Positions 32,703-43,917 of a stretch of 64,000 nt of DNA are shown in pieces. The notes under the pieces are model-generated. The model ran no database searches. It had not been told where the DNA came from and worked only from the letters and a program-made list of their open reading frames with translations. Both the position numbers and the translations under genes were made by a program. Position 1 is the first letter of the stretch. Each line of letters begins with the position of its first letter. The stretch comes from Calamus simplicifolius. Taxonomy: Eukaryota > Streptophyta > Magnoliopsida > Arecales > Arecaceae. The DNA lies in contig UESW01001607.1 of the NCBI GenBank assembly GCA_900491605.1, positions 497,301-561,300 of the forward strand, given 5' to 3'.

Positions 32703-33203
32703 ATGGTATGGCGCATAACAATCAAGAGTTTGTGAGAGTCTAATGACTAAAGTTTTCCAAATGGTCCTATTCCAACTCTTTGTTCAGGCTCTAAAGCTTC
32801 ATCAAATATCATCACTACAAAATACAATAGAACAAACCTGCAAAGATGCTCTCACTAATGGTCCTCGTCCTGCTCCTACAACCTTTAGTACCTTTTTGCA
32901 AAAAGATGAGAACATGTCAATTTTAAGAAAACAAAGGAGTATTGGAAATAAAGATCGTATGCCTTATTGTATGAAAGCTGATCATTACACAATTGCAGTA
33001 ATAAATTTTTTAATCACATCCTGTAGTCATTGACATCAGAAAAAGTGAAGAGACATCTAAAATTCCTAAACTCACCGTCATTGTTGTTAAAGCTTTCTCA
33101 TCTGGGACTCTGTCAACCAAATTAAGCTTTACAAACTGCTCTATGGTACTGCCCAAGTAAAGCAGACAATATAAGCTCTGCAAAGTTTTTTTTTACATTA
33201 GGT

Positions 33204-33655
33204 TGTAAGATCTATTAAAGGATTTTCTTTAATAAACATAATGGCCAATATTTAGAATAAATGATTTTTACATGAAAACATAAACCAAGAATGCATACCT
33301 TGATCCATTGATATTTGTTGACAATGAACCAGAGGCTGCGTATGGGTTAACGATAGATTGAGCTTCTCCCTCTTTCCTAATTCTCTTCCTTATATGTTGT
33401 GATGGTCAAACAGACTGACTATATATAGGAAAGAGAGGACCAATCTGATAATAGGTTAAATTTCTCTTTCCATCAAAGAGAGGTTATCAGATAACTTCCC
33501 AAAAATGAACCAATAGAAAATTAGCTTTATTAAACCATCATTATCACTTAAATTTAAATATCTGATAAAATCATATATCATAATTATCATTTAGAATAAA
33601 TAAATAATAAATCAATCATATATCTACATGGGCCACATAAAAGGAAATGCTAACA
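33204..33655 (-). repeat. 3' LTR of copia-2 (with adjacent polypurine tract)
   Basis: Starts TGTAAGATCTATTAAAGG and ends AATGCTAACA on the plus strand. The purine tract AAGTGGGAGAA (minus strand) lies at 33656-33666. A TATATATA core near 33420 could be the promoter element. Confidence 0.93.
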
Positions 33656-34056
33656 TTCTCCCACTTGGCCCATGTGAGATATTAAACATACCGATTTAAT
33701 AATCAATCATAATGCGCATAACAGAAGCTAAAATCCTTCATAATATTGGTCAAACATGAAATCATCATTAAGCAAAAACTAATAAGGATCATGGTGGTTG
33801 TATGCTATTATTTTGACGTACTCCCTTCCATGTATCACATTACTAGTTCTATACTTAACATGACCTATAATGAGAATTGCAATAAGGTCTAACAATAATG
33901 TCTTTATCAAAGACAAATCTTGTTAACATTCTCATAATTCATTTATGTATATATACCAGCATAAGTAAATAGGATCCATAAGTGATTCAAAACAACAATT
34001 AATTGAGCTCAGAGTGTCAAATACATAAGGAACTTAAAGCTTTAAACATAACATCA

Positions 34057-34350
34057 CTAATGGTTTTCAATAATGTTCATTTTTTCGACATGTTCATAAA
34101 ATATCTTTGGCGGCAACCCTTTAGTCAGCGGATCTGCAATCATGAGATTGGTGCTAATATGTTCAATTGATACTCTTTGTTTCTGAACTTCTTCTTTAAC
34201 GACAAAGTATTTCAATTTCAAATATTTAGCACCCTTTGAATACTTGTCATTTTTAGAAAAGAAGACTGCTGCGGAGTTATCACAATAAATTTCAGCGGCT
34301 TGGTAATACTGTCGACAACCCCAAGTCCTGAAATAAAGTTTCGCAGCCAT
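34057..34350 (-). pseudogene. copia-2 RNase H C-terminus
   Basis: The frame reads QAAEIYCDNSAAVFFSKND, KYLKLKYFVVKEEVQ, HISTNLMIADPLTKGLPPK and ends NIIENH, the usual copia C-terminus. The upstream part of the RNase H is only found in other frames. Confidence 0.88.
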
Positions 34351-35419
34351 AAACCATAAATTATAGCCTTAAAGCATGCCATAAACTTAGCTTTCATAGT
34401 GGATGCAGCAATGACAGACTGCTTCGCACTTTTTCATGAGATCGCTCCTCCAGCTAAAAGGAACAAATGGCCAAATGTGGACTTTCTAGTATCAACACAT
34501 CCAGCAAAATCTAGTCTGAATATTCCTTTATGCATAAGGAACATAAGGAATTTGTTCCATTTTTTTATGTTCCAATTCATTCTTTAGACATTGCATAAGG
34601 CTGAATTTATCTCCCTTCTAAATTGGAACAACACTTGTAGAACATTTGTTTATGTTGAATTTCTCAAGAACTTTATTAATATATTCCTTCTGAGACAAAC
34701 CTAACATTCCTTGTGATCTATCATGAAATATTTGATTCCAATCACATAGGATGCCTCACCCATATCTTTCATTTCAAAGTTCTTAGAGAGGAAATTCTTT
34801 GTCTCATATAATAGGCCAAGGTCATTAGTAGCTAGCAAGATATCATCAACATACAGAATCAAAAATATGATTTTGTTCCCACTGACCTTCAGATATATAC
34901 ACCGATCAACTGTGTTTTCTTTAAATCTAAAGGATGTAATAGTATCATTGAACTTAAGATACCATTGTCGGGAAGCTTGCTTAAGTCTGTATATTTACTT
35001 CTTCAGTTTACACACCATGTGTTTCTTTCCTTCAAATAAAAAGCCTTCAGGTTGGTCCATATAAACCTCTTCATTCAAACTCCCATTTAGAAAGGCGATT
35101 TTCACATCCATTTGATGCAACTCCAAATCATAATGAGCTACAAGTACCATAATAATTATAAATGAGTCTTTCTTAGAGACTTAAGAAAAGTCTCTATGTA
35201 GTCAATGCCACATTTTTGAGTAAAACCTTTGGCAACAAGTCTGGCTTTACAACATTCAATATTGCCATTTGAGTCGTGTTTGGTCTTAAAGACCCATTTA
35301 CACCCAATTCTTTTACAATCTTCAGGCAATTCAACAAGATCCCAGACTGCATTGAAATCTATTGATTTTAACTCATCTTGCATGGCATCTAACCATTTAG
35401 ATGAATTAGCACTTTGCAT
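34351..35419 (-). pseudogene. copia-2 reverse transcriptase, decayed
   Basis: The RT start is open at 35419-35156: WLDAMQDELKSIDFNAVWDL, GCKWVFKTKHDSNGNIECCK, ARLVAKGFTQKCGIDYIETF. Beyond it the domain continues in changing frames: the block equivalent to VDDILLA is near 34830, and DMGEASYVIGI lies near 34755. No continuous frame remains to the RNase H. Confidence 0.8.
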
Positions 35420-35540
35420 GACTTATAAAAAGAAACTGGATCATCATTAATACCCAAATAAAAATCTGATTCTTGTCGTTGAGAAATAGCAGTTCTTCTT
35501 TGTCGTTGAGACCTTCTTAATGCTACTTCATTGGGTTTGT

Positions 35541-36659
35541 TTATTGCAAGTTCATTAGTAATATCATCATTCTGTGGTGTTTGATCATTAATTTGTTGTT
35601 CTTGAAAGTTATTAAAATGTTCAACAACTCTAGGAACAACAACTTGAGAAGAATTATAGGTGAAGAAACTTGCACCTTAACTTCTTGGATTTCCACTTTA
35701 CGTGGTTCCAAACTCCCACTAATTTCATTATTCTCAATAAACCTTGCATTTCCAGATTCAACAATTCTTGTACTATGGTTAGGACAATAAAATTTATATC
35801 CTTTTGATCTTTCTGGATAACTAATGAAGAAACCACTGGTTGTTCTTGAGTCCAACTTCTTTTCATATGGATTGTAAATCCTTACTTCCGCTGGGCAACC
35901 CCAAACATGTAAATGTCTCAAAATGGGTTTCCTTCCTATCCATAGTTCAGAAGGAGACTTTGGAACTGCCTTACTAGGAACCCTATTTAGCAAATATATA
36001 TCGATCTTTAAAGCATGCATCCACAATAATAAGGGTAATGATGAATTGCTTAACATACTCCTAACCATGTCCATTAGAGTTCGATTACGCCTTTCTGCAA
36101 TACCATTTTGTTCTAGTATTCCAGGCATTGTGTATTGAGCACATATGCCATGCTTTTCAAGGAATTTGGCAAATGGACCAGGGCATTGTCCAGATTCATC
36201 ATACTTTCCATAATATTCACTACCTCTGTCAGACCTAACAATTTTTATTTTTCTGTCTAGTTATCTTTCAACCTCGTTGATAAAAACTTCTAGAGCATTT
36301 ACCGATTAAGATTTTTCATGCAACAAATAGACAGCCATAACGTGAAAAATCATCAATAAATGATAAAATACTTTTCTTCACCAAAGGATGGAACATCAAA
36401 AGGCCCACATATATCGATGTGTATAATTTCAAGGAGCTGTTTACTTCTTGTGGCACTTTTCTTGATTGTCTGTTTTATGTGTTTTCTTTAATACAATCCA
36501 CACAAATCCCAAGATCAGTAAAATCTAAATCAGGAAGGATTTCATTCTTTACTAATCTCTCAATTCTTTCTATGGATATACGATCCAAACATTAATGCCA
36601 CAAGTAAGCTGATTGTTCATTCACTAAACTATGTTTAGTACCAACATTATGATGCAAGG
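35541..36659 (-). pseudogene. copia-2 integrase
   Basis: The C-terminal half is open (36128-35541): ILEQNGIAERRNRTLMDMVR, LWMHALKIDIYLLNRVPSKA, HLHVWGCPAEVRIYNPYEKK. Upstream (36130-36650) the core and zinc parts are visible only in short pieces in other frames, for example SDRGSEYYGKYDESG near 36200. Confidence 0.82.
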
Positions 36660-37161
36660 TTAACAATGTCTCAGCAAAAAGACTATCAAGCTTAAATTTG
36701 TACAAACCATCAGAAAGAATACCAGAACCAATAAGATGATTGTGTTTAAACAAACTGAAACATCCATTTCAAATTTAAAAGAATATCCAACTGAGTCAAG
36801 TTTGGATAAAGAAACTAAATTACGAGAAATAGAAGGGACATAAAGTATTTGGAAAATGTCTAAATGATGTCCAGTGTCTAGAATCAAACGATAAGTTCTA
36901 ACAGCTTCAACTGGAACTTTGACTCTGTTTCCCATTGAGACAGTTTTCATTTGGGTTTATGGTTTGGATCGTAAGGAATCCCTGCATCGTATTAGAAACA
37001 TGAGTGGTACAATCAGTATCAATCCACCAAGTATTATAAGGAACTTCTATTAGGTTTGATTCGAAACATACAAAAGCCGTAGGCTTACCTTTCTTTTCGA
37101 ACCATGCCTTATGTTTCAGGCAATCTTTTGATAGTGTCCATGCTTTTTGCAAAAGTGACAC
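36660..37161 (-). pseudogene. copia-2 protease
   Basis: A frame at 37161-36907 reads NTWWIDTDCTTHVSNTMQGF; the family has WWIDSGATTHISN, so the glycine of the catalytic motif is lost (DTD). The C-terminal part, YRLILDTGHHLDIFQILYVP and SRNLVSLSKLDSVGY, follows in the next frame (36950-36660). Confidence 0.8.
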
Positions 37162-37220
37162 TTATCATCCTTTTGTTCTTTCTTGTGGATTTGAGCAGAT
37201 GACCCATTTATCTTTAGTGG

Positions 37221-37799
37221 TCATTGCTTGCTCTTTCCTTTCTTATATTTCTTTGATTTCTTTCTAGCTCCTTGCTGACTCATGAGATTGATAGAATAAT
37301 TTTCTTGTTTCTTAAGTCTTGCTTTCTCTTGAATAAGCATACTTTGTAGTTCATTCACATTCCACTTATCCTTCATAGTGTTATAACTCATGTGAAATGG
37401 ACCATACTCAGGAGGCAAGGAATTGATAATGAATTGCATAAGAAAATTCTCATTCACTTCCAATCACGTAGTCTTTAGTCTCGCTGCTATGTTTGTCATT
37501 TCAACAACATGCTCATGCATAGTACTAGAACCATCAAACTTAATGTTCGTTAAAGTACTCATCAATGTCCCAGCAAGTGACTTATCAGTAGAGTCAAATT
37601 GGAAACATGCTTCCACAAACTTCATAAATTCCTTAGCACTTTCAATAGCAAGAATTGTGGACTTGATATTGTTTGCTACAGTCATTCGCATGAACATCAA
37701 GCTAAGTTTGTTTGATCTTTCCCAAGTCTTATGGAAAGACCTCTGTTCAGCACTATTAGAGCCAGTAAGAGCAGTGGGTTTCTCATTCATGAGTGCCAA
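37221..37799 (-). pseudogene. copia-2 gag (UBN2)
   Basis: Two successive frames: 37799-37464 with AYQTWERSNKLSLMFMRMTV-like text (WERSNKLSLMFMRMTVANNI is visible), LAGTLMSTLTNIKFDGSSTM and EHVVEMTNIAARLKTT; then 37463-37221 with FLMQFIINSLPPEYGPFHMS and a lysine-rich end. This is the UBN2 gag. A frame break or stop separates the two parts. Confidence 0.82.
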
Positions 37800-37829
37800 A
37801 TCAAGATCTAGAACACCAAGATGAAACTG

Positions 37830-39206
37830 AACTTGTTCGCATCATTCAGAAAATTAAGCCTATTGAATGTTTGAACAGACATAGCTTGCGAATGAAGAGA
37901 AACAGGAACAAATAAAATATGCTCACACGTTAATGCTTTGAGTAATATATTTAAATAAACATACAGACTCTATCAAGTAAACAATAAGTACATATTGAAG
38001 TTCTTCTTTGGGTAATACAACAATATACAACAGTAAACATAATTGATGCTTAATTTTAATTTTACATACTTGGCCATTATATATACTCAAATTAGATATG
38101 TTTGCTATCTTTGGATATGCTAAACATACCTAACCAAGCATATTAATTGACCACATCATGTCCATAGATTATAAAATGACTAGTCAACCTTTAGGCGACC
38201 CTTAAATATTTATAATCAATAAACTTTAATATACTCATAACAATTAAGCAATTATGTCATTCATTTAAAGCATCACATAATTATGAGTAATTAAATTATT
38301 TAATTAATTTTGATATCTATAAACTTTTAAATTTGGCCGCTTTGGTGACTAACAAATTACATAATATAGACATCAAAATTAATTAATGATGATGTCATGC
38401 GTGAATACAAAAGACTTAAGTGTACCCATATAATTTTATAAAGAAATTTTCTAGCGAAAAAAATATTTTGAACTTTCATTATTTGTCGTTAAGATTACAT
38501 TAGTAGAGTGGTAACATGTTTTCTTTCAAACCTGTTAGTTATAGGTTTGAACCACCGCAATCTCTATTTTATTTTATTTTTCTTTCATGCCATGGTAACA
38601 TAAAAAGCTTCTGTGGAAAGAAACTGGAATATGTGAAGACTCTTCATGAAGATTCACGTATGTCGTAAAATCCCACTTCTTCCTTTTATTTTAATCCTTA
38701 ATCCCACCGAATCCCACTCCTACACTTCTGCACGTTACAAGACCCACGTCCTTGAGAGGCAAGGAGGCCATGTCCCTCTCTCTCTTCATGCATCCGTGAT
38801 TTCCGTGCGTGACAAAAGAGGAAGAATTCCCAAAGGAAAGGGCAAAGCCTCCCCTTTTTTCTGGCGGTTTCTTTAAACAAGGATCTTGAGGCTTAAGTGG
38901 AAGAGGGGAAGAGGAGACGGCTTTGTGAAACAAGCCTTTTTGGTTCTTTAATTTCATAGCGTGGGAGAACGGGTTTCTTTATTTTGTACGTTCTTTATTC
39001 TTTAGAAGATCAAAAAGTGATAAAAAATAGAGAAAAGACAACGATCCAAACCTTGAACCAAAGAGTCATACAATAATCACCTTTAACATTATGCTATTCT
39101 AATCATCTTGATTATAATAACAATATATGTATATATATATAGAACCGTCAAAGATAAATTCATAATGAAAAATCATAAATTCTTCAATCAAGGCTCTGAT
39201 ACCACA
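37830..39206 (-). other. copia-2 leader and primer-binding site
   Basis: The region between gag and the 5' LTR has no coding signal. At 39184-39206 the minus strand reads TGGTATCAGAGCCTTGATTG immediately after the LTR, complementary to initiator methionine tRNA as in most plant copia elements. A GC-richer part at 38690-38960 has a fortuitous open frame. Confidence 0.75.
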
Positions 39207-39655
39207 TGTAAGATCCATTAAAGGATTTTCTTTAATAAACATAATGGCCAAGATCTTAGAATAAATGATTTTTACATGAAAACATAAACCAAGAATGCGT
39301 ACCTTGATCCATTGATATTTGTTGACAATGAACTAGAGGCTGCGTATGGGTTAACGATAGATTGAGTTTCTCCCTCTTTTCTAATTCTTTTCTTTATCTG
39401 TTGTGATGGTCAAACAGACTATATATAGGAGAGAGAGGATCAATATAATAATACGTTAAATTTCTCTTTCCATCAAAGAGAGGTTATCAGATAACTTTCC
39501 AAAAATGAACCAATAGGAAATTAGCTTTATTAAACCATCATTATCACTTAAATTTAAATATATGATAAAATTAGGTATCATAATTATCATTTAGAATAAA
39601 TAAATAATAAATCAATCATATATCCACGTGGGCCACATAAAAGAAAACGCTAACA
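39207..39655 (-). repeat. 5' LTR of copia-2
   Basis: It starts TGTAAGATCCATTAAAGG, ends AACGCTAACA and is followed by the target duplication TAGGT at 39656-39660. It is 449 bp against 452 bp for the other LTR; a 4-bp deletion and several transitions distinguish them. Confidence 0.95.
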
Positions 39656-40448
39656 TAGGTGAGCAAGCATATAACGTGAGAAGTAGATACTCCTTAAAGG
39701 CTGGGTCATTAGCTTTAGCTTACTAATTTCCACCTAGAGTAGTTGAACTAAATGTTTAATTAAAATCTTACATATATTATAAATCTCACTTTAAAAAATT
39801 GCAAGTCCAGGGTTATTATTAGCACAATATATACAAGAACACCTTCTAAAATTAGTTACTAGTTGATGAACAGAAGCACCAAGTATTTTTGAAATAATTG
39901 TAGTTTATAGAATTACTTAAAAAGGGAGGCCTGACAATATCTACAACTATAGCTGGCAAGCCTTTAGCAAACAATTCAGAGGCCTAATACAAACTTTCAG
40001 AAAACAACAACCACAATGCAGAAACACACCTGGTTATATTTAACTGTATCTTTCTCAAATGTCTCATAAGTTTGGGCCTCCAGATTATCAATGAGAGGCT
40101 GTTCGAAAAATAGACATGTGAACAACAATGTTATACTTTTAGTCTAGGATTTTACTGTAGCAAAAGAAAAGAGCAGCATTACTGAGGTCAAGACAAAACA
40201 CAAATCTTTTAGCTAATAGCCTAAGACTGAAAAGAAACGGCACAATCAAGCTACCTGCAAGGAGACTGCAAGAAATCCCTATAACCCAGCTGCAATAATA
40301 GTAGTGGTATTTATAGGTCAAAAAAAAAGTAAGTAGCAATAACAAGACTAAATCATCATAATTCTAAAAGGAAAGCTACCTCAAAACGTTCTTGCTCAAG
40401 AAGTGGATCCATCCTTTGGTATAGGTATGCAATATAATCAAGGTAAGG

Positions 40449-40650
40449 TGTAACGACCCGGGCCATGGGCCTGCAGCACCCATGGACTCGTTTCATTACA
40501 AGAAAGCAAGATGGACAAGGTCCACACCAACTCGGGCCACCACAGCCCAAAAGGGATCCAATTGGTGCTTGTCCATCTTCTTTAACTGGTTATAAACCAC
40601 TCAACCAACTCCCAATTTCCCGATATGAGACTAATGGGAGGAGCATCACA
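40449..40650 (-). repeat. TRIM terminal repeat (left)
   Basis: 202-bp direct repeat beginning TGTAACGACCCGGGCCATGG and ending GAGCATCACA. Confidence 0.9.
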
Positions 40651-40869
40651 ATCTACCCCCCTTATAGAGGCGACGTCCTCGTCGCCAGGGGTAATTGATC
40701 ACAACCACCAGGCAGACAGGGATCTAGAGATGGCCCCCACAGGTCCAAGAGGTGACTCCCATCCCTACAGGTCAAAGAGGTGACTCTCATCCCTCATGGA
40801 TGTAGCACTTTGCCCTGTGTGGCACTTAGATCCTGTACTTTCGACTGAAGCATAGCTCTGATACCATAT

Positions 40870-41070
40870 TGTAACGATCCGGGCCTGGGCCTGTAGCACC
40901 CACGGACCCGTTTCATTACAAGAAAGCAAGACGGACAAGGTCCACACCAACTTGGGCCATCACAGCCCAAAAGAGATCCAATTGGTGCTTGTCCATCTTC
41001 CTTAACTGGTTATAAACCACTCAACCAACTCCCAATTTCTCGATGTGGGACTATTGAGAGGGGCATCACA
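40870..41070 (-). repeat. TRIM terminal repeat (right)
   Basis: 201-bp direct repeat beginning TGTAACGATCCGGGCCTGGG and ending GGGCATCACA; the primer-binding site lies just left of it. Confidence 0.9.
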
Positions 41071-41383
41071 TAAGGCCTCAACAGATGTCCACCAGGCATA
41101 TCTAGAACACATAAATATACAAGCCTCAAGAACTCTATATAGTTAACAATCTACTAAGACGCTCAGGGTAACAGTAGACCACCTAAGAAAGGCTACATGT
41201 GTGAAAAGCAAAATAATAAACAACTTCAGGCAGCACAAAGTATAGGTCCTTTGTAATATTCCAATTGCTTAGAACCCACAACTGGTATACTTTACCTTCG
41301 ATATGATCATCATTGCTTTTAGCAAGCAAATTTTCATAACTTTCCGGAGATACATTATAAATTAAGCTCCCAGAAATTACTAT

Positions 41384-41749
41384 CTGAAACAAGAAATAAC
41401 ATAGTAACATGATTAGAGGGAATATGAAGAAACAAATACATAAGATGGCTAGAGTGGGCAATATCAGCTTTCACATATCAAAAAAAAAAAAAAAAAAGCA
41501 AAACTACTCAAAAATCATTACTTCTAAGAAACTTTGCTTGACAAATTCTTCAAAACAGCAAAACACATCCCAGAAATGCCACAGAAAAAACCTTCCAAAG
41601 AAAACAAAGTAAGTAAAAACAACAGAAAATAGCGGTGTAAGAAAATTACCTGAACAGAATGATTAAGAAAATTACCTTTGTAGTCAAAGGAACATGATTA
41701 TCAGAATATAGTGCAGTTGGATGCTAATTACTCAACTTTCTCTATCCAG
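41384..41749. other. junction interval between PRMT5 and PDX2 fragments
   Basis: This 366-bp interval should be PRMT5 intron when read leftwards and PDX2 intron when read rightwards. It holds an A-run (41481-41498) and no terminal repeat that I can recognise. The breakpoint that joined the two gene fragments must lie here. Confidence 0.6.
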
Positions 41750-42449
41750 GGCAGAAGTCAGGAGGACAAGAGCTTATTAGGGGGCTGGACTGCACTGTCC
41801 ATCGAATTTCCTTTGGCAGCTAGGTAAAGAATCTGGGAATTTTGTTGGTCCTCTGGTTCTTTTTCTACTTGGAGAAAATGGATGAACATCATGACTGCTC
41901 ACTTGATTACATGTTGTTATTGGTTTTCTAGCTTCAGAGCTTTGAAACTCTACTGTCAGTGCCTAAGCTTGCAGAGAAGGAAGGGGTCGTGGAGTGTTTA
42001 TACGTGCCCCAGCCATCCTGGAAGCTAGACCGGATGTTGAAGTACTAGCTGATTGTCCTGTTCCATCAGATGATGCTATAATACCTGCTAGTGAAGGCAA
42101 GAAGGTTTGTCTATACCTTGCATTCTATGAATGATTCAGCAATAATTCTATACTGTTAAATGTTAAAAGATTCTGACTCTCATTTATTTTCATCTACCTT
42201 TCTTCGTGATATTTTTTTCGAAATCTGTTCCAGACTATTCTTTCACTTGTAAGAGACATATGCATATTGCCTTTTCTTGAAGAGCTTATTCAATGATCTT
42301 ATTTAATGATCTTATTTATTTGAATTTGGAGTAGTTTATGATTTAGCAATTGCAAACACATTTTAAAAATAGATATGAGCACTTAATAATATTTTAGATT
42401 GGATCAAATTTATCATAAATAGATTTTTTTCATTAAGAGAAGAAATATC

Positions 42450-43043
42450 TGTTGGGCCCATGGCCCATTTATTCAGCCCATTAGAGCTAAAAGGGAGCGC
42501 CTCTCTTTATCACATATATACCTTTTCTTTTATTCTGTTTTGTTTAGTGGTTAGCCGTCAGGTGACAAAACAAAAAAAATGTGCCATGAAAAATTGTGAA
42601 ATTCGTGAGATATTTCTCACGCTTCCGGATCACGTCCAAACGATGTTTTCCGTAGGAGAAGATGTGCATTTCCGTGGGAGCTTTGGGAGCGCAGTGAAGC
42701 GTCATCCTTCTTCTGAGCGGTGGATTCCAAGAAAAGAAGAAAAGGAAAGAAAATAAGAAGATAACGCAGGAAAACCGTATCTTGGTGATGTAATCCTTAT
42801 ATCCCTATTATTCTCTTGCGATTGTTTCTCAAGTCCAGGCAAGGGACTTTGAGCTTTGGATATTTATTATTTTATAATGGATCTTCTTCTCTGGCTTGCC
42901 CATGGTTTTTTTCCTTTATCTTGGAGGGATTTTCCACGTAAATTTTGGTGTTTCTGTGATTGTGTGGTTTGTATATTTATTTATTATTCTGCTACGTATT
43001 ATGGTATGCTATTATTTGCTCATACGCGGATTCTTTCCCATCA
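42450..43043 (+). repeat. 5' LTR of copia-3
   Basis: 594 bp from TGTTGGGCCCATGGCCC to TTTCCCATCA. A perfect hairpin CGTGAGA-TATT-TCTCACG is at 42604-42621. Confidence 0.92.
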
Positions 43044-43148
43044 ACTGATATCAGAGCCTGTGAATTTTTGTGTGCAAGAATGGAGGCAAGTAATATTTCC
43101 CGCGTGATCAATCTGAATACAAATATTTGGATAATATGAAAACCAAAG

Positions 43149-43810
43149 ATGGAGGACCTCTTGTATTGCAAGGATCTATATGGACCTTTAGAAGGGGTCA
43201 AAGCAAAGCTCGTTACAATGACAGATGATGCTTGGATCATGTTAGATCGAAAGCAGTCGGTTTTATTCGGCAGTGGTTGGATGATAGTGTCTTTAACCAT
43301 GTTTCCACTGAGACTTCTGCAAACTCTCTTTGAAAAAAGTTAGAAAGTCTCTATGAGAGAAAAACAGCTGGCAACAAGGCTTTCTTGATCAAAAAACTAG
43401 TGAATCTGAAATATAAAGAGGGTGCTTCTATTGCTAAGCATTTGAATAAAATGCAGAGTATTCATAACCATTTATCCTCTATGAAAATGTCTCTTGATGA
43501 TGAGTTGTAGGCATTGTTACTTCTCAGTTCATTGCCAGAAAGTTGGGAGACACTGGTGGTTTTTCTCGATAATTCTGCACCAGACGGTGTTGTCACCATG
43601 AGTCAAATAATAGGTAGTTTGTTGAATGAGAAGTTGAGGAGGAAGAATTCAACAACTTCTCATATTGATTCACAGGCACTTGTCTTAGAGAATAGAGGAC
43701 GGTCAAAGTCTAGAAATAGAGACAATTCATACAAGGATAGAATCAAATCAAGGTCAAGAAAAGATATTACTTATTACAACTATGGTGAGAAAGGGCACTA
43801 CAAGAATTAG
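43149..43810 (+). pseudogene. copia-3 gag
   Basis: Reads MEDLLYCKDLYGPLEGVKAK (43149) then, in another frame, KLVNLKYKEGASIAKHLNKM (about 43398-43457). From 43514 it reads LLSSLPESWETLVVFLDNSA. The knuckle is YYNYGEKGHYKN followed by a stop in place of the next residues (CX2C start altered to YNYG), so zinc binding is lost. Confidence 0.82.
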
Positions 43811-43917
43811 TGTAAGAAGCCTAAGAAGAGCAAAAAAAAGTCAAAAAAGTGAAGGATACAGAGTCAAAGGAGAATATCACAACTACAGTGTAGAGTGATG
43901 ATTATTTGATTTTGTCT

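Larger units (their letters stand above)
33204..39655 (-). mobile_element. complete Ty1/copia retrotransposon (copia-2) with TSD TAGGT
   Basis: Two ~450-bp LTRs (33204-33655 and 39207-39655) start TGTAAGATC and end GCTAACA. The 5-bp target duplication TAGGT flanks both sides (33199-33203 and 39656-39660). Inside the right LTR is a primer-binding site, TGGTATCAGAGCC on the minus strand, and inside the left LTR a purine tract. The coding order on the minus strand is gag, protease, integrase, RT, RNase H, but all parts are broken. The LTRs differ by roughly 25 substitutions plus small indels by eye, so this is not a recent insertion. It interrupts a PRMT5 intron. Confidence 0.95.
40449..41070 (-). 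mobile_element. TRIM (terminal-repeat retrotransposon in miniature) with TSD TAAGG, inside a PRMT5 exon
   Basis: Two ~200-bp direct repeats (40449-40650 and 40870-41070) begin TGTAACGA(C/T)CCGGGCC and end GCATCACA. Only ~220 bp lie between them. At 40855-40869 the minus strand has TATGGTATCAGAGCTATGC, a methionine-tRNA primer site next to the right repeat, so the element reads right to left. TAAGG occurs on both sides (40444-40448 and 41071-41075). There is no coding sequence, which is the definition of a TRIM. It splits the PRMT5 exon within its PYLDY block; removing one duplication restores the exon frame. Confidence 0.93.
32838..41383 (-). pseudogene. PRMT5 (type II protein arginine methyltransferase) gene fragment, five exons
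   Basis: Five exons in order encode the middle of plant PRMT5 (SKB1). 41383-41296: IVISGSLIYNVSPESYENLL. 41091-40380: HLLRPYLDYIAYLYQRMDP, split by a TRIM insertion. 40098-40030: PLIDNLEAQTYETFEKDTVK. 33148-33076: YHRAVCKA, a frame slip, then LVDRVPDEKALTTMT. 32891-32838: VLKVVGAGRGPLVRASLQ, the SAM-binding motif I. Splice sites (AG acceptors, GT donors) and phases agree. PRMT5 makes symmetric dimethyl-arginine on histones and splicing proteins. The N-terminal exons and the whole C-terminal half are missing. Copia-2 sits in the intron between the third and fourth exons. Frameshift, TRIM insertion and loss of both ends make it a non-functional fragment. Confidence 0.88.

Noticed and set aside
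32813..32822. CACTACAAAA next to the last PRMT5 exon as a possible CACTA start
   Set aside because: No subterminal repeats follow and no partner end is visible; ten bases can occur by chance in AT-rich DNA.
38646..38957. Open frames on both strands inside copia-2
   Set aside because: They lie in the untranslated leader of the element and match nothing known.
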